From an uncultured Clostridia bacterium (GTDB lineage Bacteria > Bacillota > Clostridia > TANB77 > CAG-465): a stretch of DNA of 45,800 bases. The position numbers and the translations under genes are program-made. The stretch is taken from contig CARYZD010000006.1 of assembly GCA_949106495.1 (NCBI GenBank), forward strand, positions 1 through 45,800, in the 5' to 3' direction. The notes below the pieces were generated by a model. The model ran no database searches and was not told the DNA's origin. It saw only the letters and a program-made list of their open reading frames with translations. Positions 44,501 to 45,800 of the stretch are shown in pieces; the first letter of the stretch is position 1, and each line of letters begins with the position of its first letter.

Positions 44501-45800
44501 AGATCCTGTAACAGTAACTTTAAAAGCTAATGAAAAAATTACAATCTTAAATAATAATGGAAGTAATACATATACATTTAATGAAAATGGAGAATTTACA
44601 TTCGAGTTTGAAGATGAAGCTGGAAATAGAGGAACTGCTACAGCAAATGTTAATTGGATAAGAGAAACTTTAAAAGTAAAACTTATATATAGTATAGATA
44701 CTATTACAAATAAAAATGTAGTAGTAACATTAGTAACAGAAGATGATGATGCATATATTAATATTACAAACAATAATGGAAGTAATACATATACATTTAC
44801 AGAAAATGGAGAATTTACATTTGAATATGTAGGTGGATATGGAATTCCAAATAGTATTACAGCTAAAGTCGATTGGATAGATAAAACTATTCCAACAGCT
44901 AAAGTTGAATATGATATTACTTCTGCTACAAAAGAAAATGTAATATCAACAATTAAATTTGATAAAAAAGTTAAACCATTAACTGAAGATGCGTATTTAG
45001 TAGAATATGAGAATAATATATTTAAATTAAGATTTGAAAATAATTCAAAACGTGTAATTGAATTTGTAGACGAAGCTGGAAATAAAGTTACAGTAACTTT
45101 AAATGTTGATTGGATAGATAAAGAAATTCCAACAGCAAACGTTAAATATAATATAACAGAAGCTACAAACGAAGCAGTAATTACAAAAATCAAATTTAGT
45201 GAAGACGTTATAGTTTTAAATCAAGATTTAGATATAATAGACATTGAAGAAGATGGAACATATACAATTATATTTAATGAAAATGGAAAATACACAATTG
45301 AATTTGTAGATAAAGCTGGAAATAGAAACTCTGTAGTTGTAAATATCAATAATATTGATAGAGATATACCAACAGCAGAAGTTACATATAATACAACAGA
45401 GTTAACAAATAAAGATGTAACAGCAACAATTAAATTTAATGAAGAAGTAGAAATATTAACTGAAGGTCTAGAAATAGAAAATAAAGGAAATAATACTTAT
45501 GAATTAAGAGTTGCACAAAATGGAACATACATTGTTGAATTTATGGATAAAGCCGGAAATAAAGGTACAGTAACAGTAGAAGTAAATAACATAGATAAAG
45601 AAGTACCAACAGCAGAAGTTACATATAATACAACAGAGTTAACAAATAAAGATGTAACAGCAACAATTAAATTTAATGAAGAAGTAGAAATATTAACTGA
45701 AGGTCTAGAAATAGAAAATAAAGGAAATAATACTTATGAATTAAGAGTTGCACAAAATGGAACATACATTGTTGAATTTATGGATAAAGCCGGAAATAAA
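38580..45800 (+). CDS. giant secreted surface protein: NPCBM, transglutaminase-like, discoidin and Ig-like repeats (open at window end)
   Basis: One frame stays open from the ATG (GGAGG 5 nt upstream) to the last base: 2407 codons, with the C-terminus outside the window. Domains in order: a signal or anchor segment (about 12-30); an NPCBM carbohydrate-binding-like domain (about 70-214); a helical region; a transglutaminase-like core with C514 (GAVCGGIS), H540 (GQPGHAA) and D559 (YWNLDND). Then come two similar modules, each a beta domain opening FSFDG (near 755 and 1077) followed by a discoidin (F5/8 type C) domain starting KYIPV.HLSI (about 921-1067 and 1229-1375). From about 1385 run 13 full Ig-like repeats of 70-80 residues (typical end AGNKGTATANVDWIDK) and a cut 14th. 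It probably binds glycans or matrix at the cell surface. An LPxTG or S-layer anchor would lie beyond the window. Confidence 0.9.
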   Translation, partial: MKDKNNIQKFKITFILICCFMMIFISNILNNSNDETIAYMDERFVLYNQKAKIDSISQRISAQVENNQFIYLSDIKYQSAKVGWGSLTLDKTSSNTQITLMIEGRQAAFKKGIFAHANSQIIYDISNYDYKYFTTYVGLNTTSASGDGVKFFIFTSEDGKDWGAAKYEEIKLPRQEASFVKIELENANYIKLIADQLNGNGSDHSVYADAKLTNNDKELSVFPTPEEYDEIIKRLYNNQNDVTGELEFTLLKRKFVSSIGNYTLNTFYNESADNKAVIDWLMSNQDVLRYYILGGKPLGNDYYKSLTELSRLYRNYKEDFENTEITKYGTVLGDLYTRMAIAMSLTHSQNVGLWLQSGGENSSDAVRRYQIYKDMHKNGNFVVLRNEDGTPKLNEDGIPELDVTQWFENYSIEEMRYIFNNLSDDEETLWLNEYTQSFVDQYPNQYGRYLSPHPYMDYRWENLNQPEFYDPSRKDEWDAHFKGLFSKYNVTYRPGLKKIWMLLRNPIVQTGAVCGGISKVGSSVRTSHGIPCVVIGQPGHAAMIYYWQDENGNGYWNLDNDVSGWTLSEKGERLLLGWGDSSSNYARGSYQVVYMLLAQEALNDYENLVKAEELVMLADAYKGDLTKQEEIYKKALEIQNINVDAWLGLINVYNQSETKTQNEYFALAEELAEDLKYFPLPMQQLTNLIKPKLTTMGNEEQNVQNSYKFTLLQTRILTEGTKTPNNTKDNYYVYQPSITRLEANYLLGKLDKTIATFSFDGEDAGCIVLASRFNNVGVRWDYSLDGKQTWHEVSFSADEKHKLQLTEEQISSITSENDIYVHIVGVNYSDENLYKIDILDSAGLPSTLYANDWENRLIGAVSSMQWKFTENDEWTYYSESEPDLTGDKDVIVKAGATGVYLASTTSTTYHFTEDNQPNTRKYIPVSHLSIHSVSSEATGQGRHAINAIDANIKTNWHSAWDGSDRNKTIVIKLDEPKNLSALEYFPAAGGNGKILDAVISVSMDGENWTEVVSGTNWTYTNTNDIRPRSVDFEPTRGQYIKIVGKRTQAASSSMSFMVVSMFNFYEDISAKIVAEFSFDGNNAGRISLFDEYKNKSWKYSIDGGTTWKEAGTDNHQLSAEELNQINEENKIKILFDGDETQYKINIKKGNAPQRAEYVNDLENRLIGISNTNTLEWKIDDGNWTSYEEKEPVVTGSRTLYVRTKATGIYTASDSVEYEFTEDNQPSTAKYIPVKHLSIAGYSTQSVDSKRPYYAPNVIDGNINTLWHTDFRYSVLQQQVKPFISIKLDEPKYISALEFVQKKYKENDPDYIKNGIVYVSMDGEEWIEAGRIENCPQDTELRRIVFDESIQGQYVKLEMDTYGIFASAAMINLFEDKTKDTTSIPTAEIEYSTKKITNKDVVVTLVNPSTDITIENNNGSDTYTFTENGEFTFEFVDVNGNKGTATANVDWIDKDVPTAEFEYSKTENTIDPVTVTLKPSEEVTITNNNGSDTYIFTENGEFTFEFVDKAGNKGTATANVDWIKEPTKIKVTYSKKEITNEDVTATITSENSKIEVLNNNGSNSYTFVKNGIFNFEYIDEFGVSGNMTVMVDWIDKEAPTAEFEYSTTENTVNPVTVTLKPSEKVTITNNNGNDTYTFTENGEFTFEFVDEAGNRGEATANVDWIKVPTKVNIEYDIKTLTNKDVVATLKSENSNITIDNNNGSNKYTFTKNGDFTFEYTDEYGQKGKITANVDWIDKEAPTAIFDYNIKQNTANPVRATLIPSEEITILNNDGKDNIIFNDNGSFTFEFVDKAGNKGTATANVDWIRKIPGLEFVYSTNELTNEDVEVKLVVSNVNITITNNNGSNTYVFTENGNFTFEYVDEYGQKGQTTARVDWIDKTAPTVEIKYNKTTLTNQNVIATLKFSEDVTIINKDLNFTKNEDGTYTIVFEKNSKHCLEFEDKVGNKGKASIDIDWIDKEAPIVELEYSTKNITLDPVTVTLKANEKITILNNNGSNTYTFNENGEFTFEFEDEAGNRGTATANVNWIRETLKVKLIYSIDTITNKNVVVTLVTEDDDAYINITNNNGSNTYTFTENGEFTFEYVGGYGIPNSITAKVDWIDKTIPTAKVEYDITSATKENVISTIKFDKKVKPLTEDAYLVEYENNIFKLRFENNSKRVIEFVDEAGNKVTVTLNVDWIDKEIPTANVKYNITEATNEAVITKIKFSEDVIVLNQDLDIIDIEEDGTYTIIFNENGKYTIEFVDKAGNRNSVVVNINNIDRDIPTAEVTYNTTELTNKDVTATIKFNEEVEILTEGLEIENKGNNTYELRVAQNGTYIVEFMDKAGNKGTVTVEVNNIDKEVPTAEVTYNTTELTNKDVTATIKFNEEVEILTEGLEIENKGNNTYELRVAQNGTYIVEFMDKAGNK
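42724..45800 (+). repeat. array of Ig-like coding repeats
   Basis: Thirteen complete repeats and one partial repeat of about 70-80 codons lie within the giant gene. Early repeats alternate between two types: one with NPVTVTLKPSE (repeats 2, 4, 6 and 9), one with TNKDVxxTL (3, 5, 7 and 10). Repeats 8 and 11-14 are a third, longer type with KFxExV. The last two are DNA-identical over the visible part (period 237 bp, from 45369 and from 45606). Confidence 0.9.

Noticed and set aside
42780..45800. CRISPR-like repetition in the A/T-rich repeats
   Set aside because: The repeats are 210-237 bp, in frame and coding for Ig-like domains, without short direct repeats and unique spacers.

Overview
The window is very AT-rich, densely coded and almost entirely on the + strand, with AGGAGG-type ribosome sites, TTGACA/TATAAT promoters and short hairpin-plus-T terminators. 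Together with an intact spoIVA, this points to a spore-forming low-GC member of the Clostridia (Bacillota). I cannot name the species. No rRNA, CRISPR array or intact mobile element was seen. One tRNA (Trp) is present. The two hairpins at 5-46 may be the edge of an IS200/IS605-type element.

Layout: (1) 61-7733 is an iron-sulfur and sulfur-transfer operon, sufC-sufB-sufD-sufS-sufU, then an Rrf2/IscR-type regulator, a second (NifS/IscS-like) cysteine desulfurase and mnmA. Its promoter carries repeated TTCCTA/TAGGAA half-sites, probably the regulator's operator. (2) 7819-10073 holds a DUF1287 protein and spoIVA. (3) 10108-12346 is the most interesting accessory locus. It contains a radical SAM/SPASM enzyme gene (broken by a one-base frameshift in the assembled sequence), an overlapping 37-residue Cys-rich peptide gene, and, from a back-to-back divergent promoter, a small HExxH metallopeptidase. 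I read this as a RiPP (ribosomally made, modified peptide) cassette. (4) 12411-21292 contains a degenerate pyruvyltransferase-like gene, a J-domain membrane protein, pyrG, purM, two small membrane proteins, an esterase, a site-2 protease, tsaD and a phosphoesterase. (5) 21352-22050 contains tRNA-Trp, two hairpins and two small doubtful ORFs. (6) 22191-28543 contains a CDF metal exporter, a MazG-like protein, a MacB-type ABC fusion, a duplicated DUF305 protein, a YihY-family protein and a ZIP metal transporter. (7) 28622-33617 is a Bce/Yxd-type peptide-sensing and resistance module: response regulator, intramembrane-sensing kinase, ABC ATPase, FtsX-type permease and a YxeA-like protein. (8) 33718-38250 contains a GIY-YIG protein, two XRE regulators with membrane partners or domains, an MBL hydrolase and an unrecognised gene of foreign-looking composition. 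(9) From 38580 to the window end runs one giant open reading frame (at least 2407 codons) for a secreted or surface protein. It has an NPCBM domain, a transglutaminase-like Cys-His-Asp core, two discoidin modules and at least 14 Ig-like repeats, the last two identical at DNA level.

How the parts fit together: the suf/iscS/mnmA operon couples Fe-S assembly with tRNA 2-thiolation and is probably self-regulated by cluster status. The cluster-dependent radical SAM enzyme would be a consumer of that supply. The Bce-like module, the RiPP-like cassette and the giant surface protein suggest competition and attachment in a dense community such as a gut, which is inference. All functional calls rest on motif recognition by eye; no database search was run.
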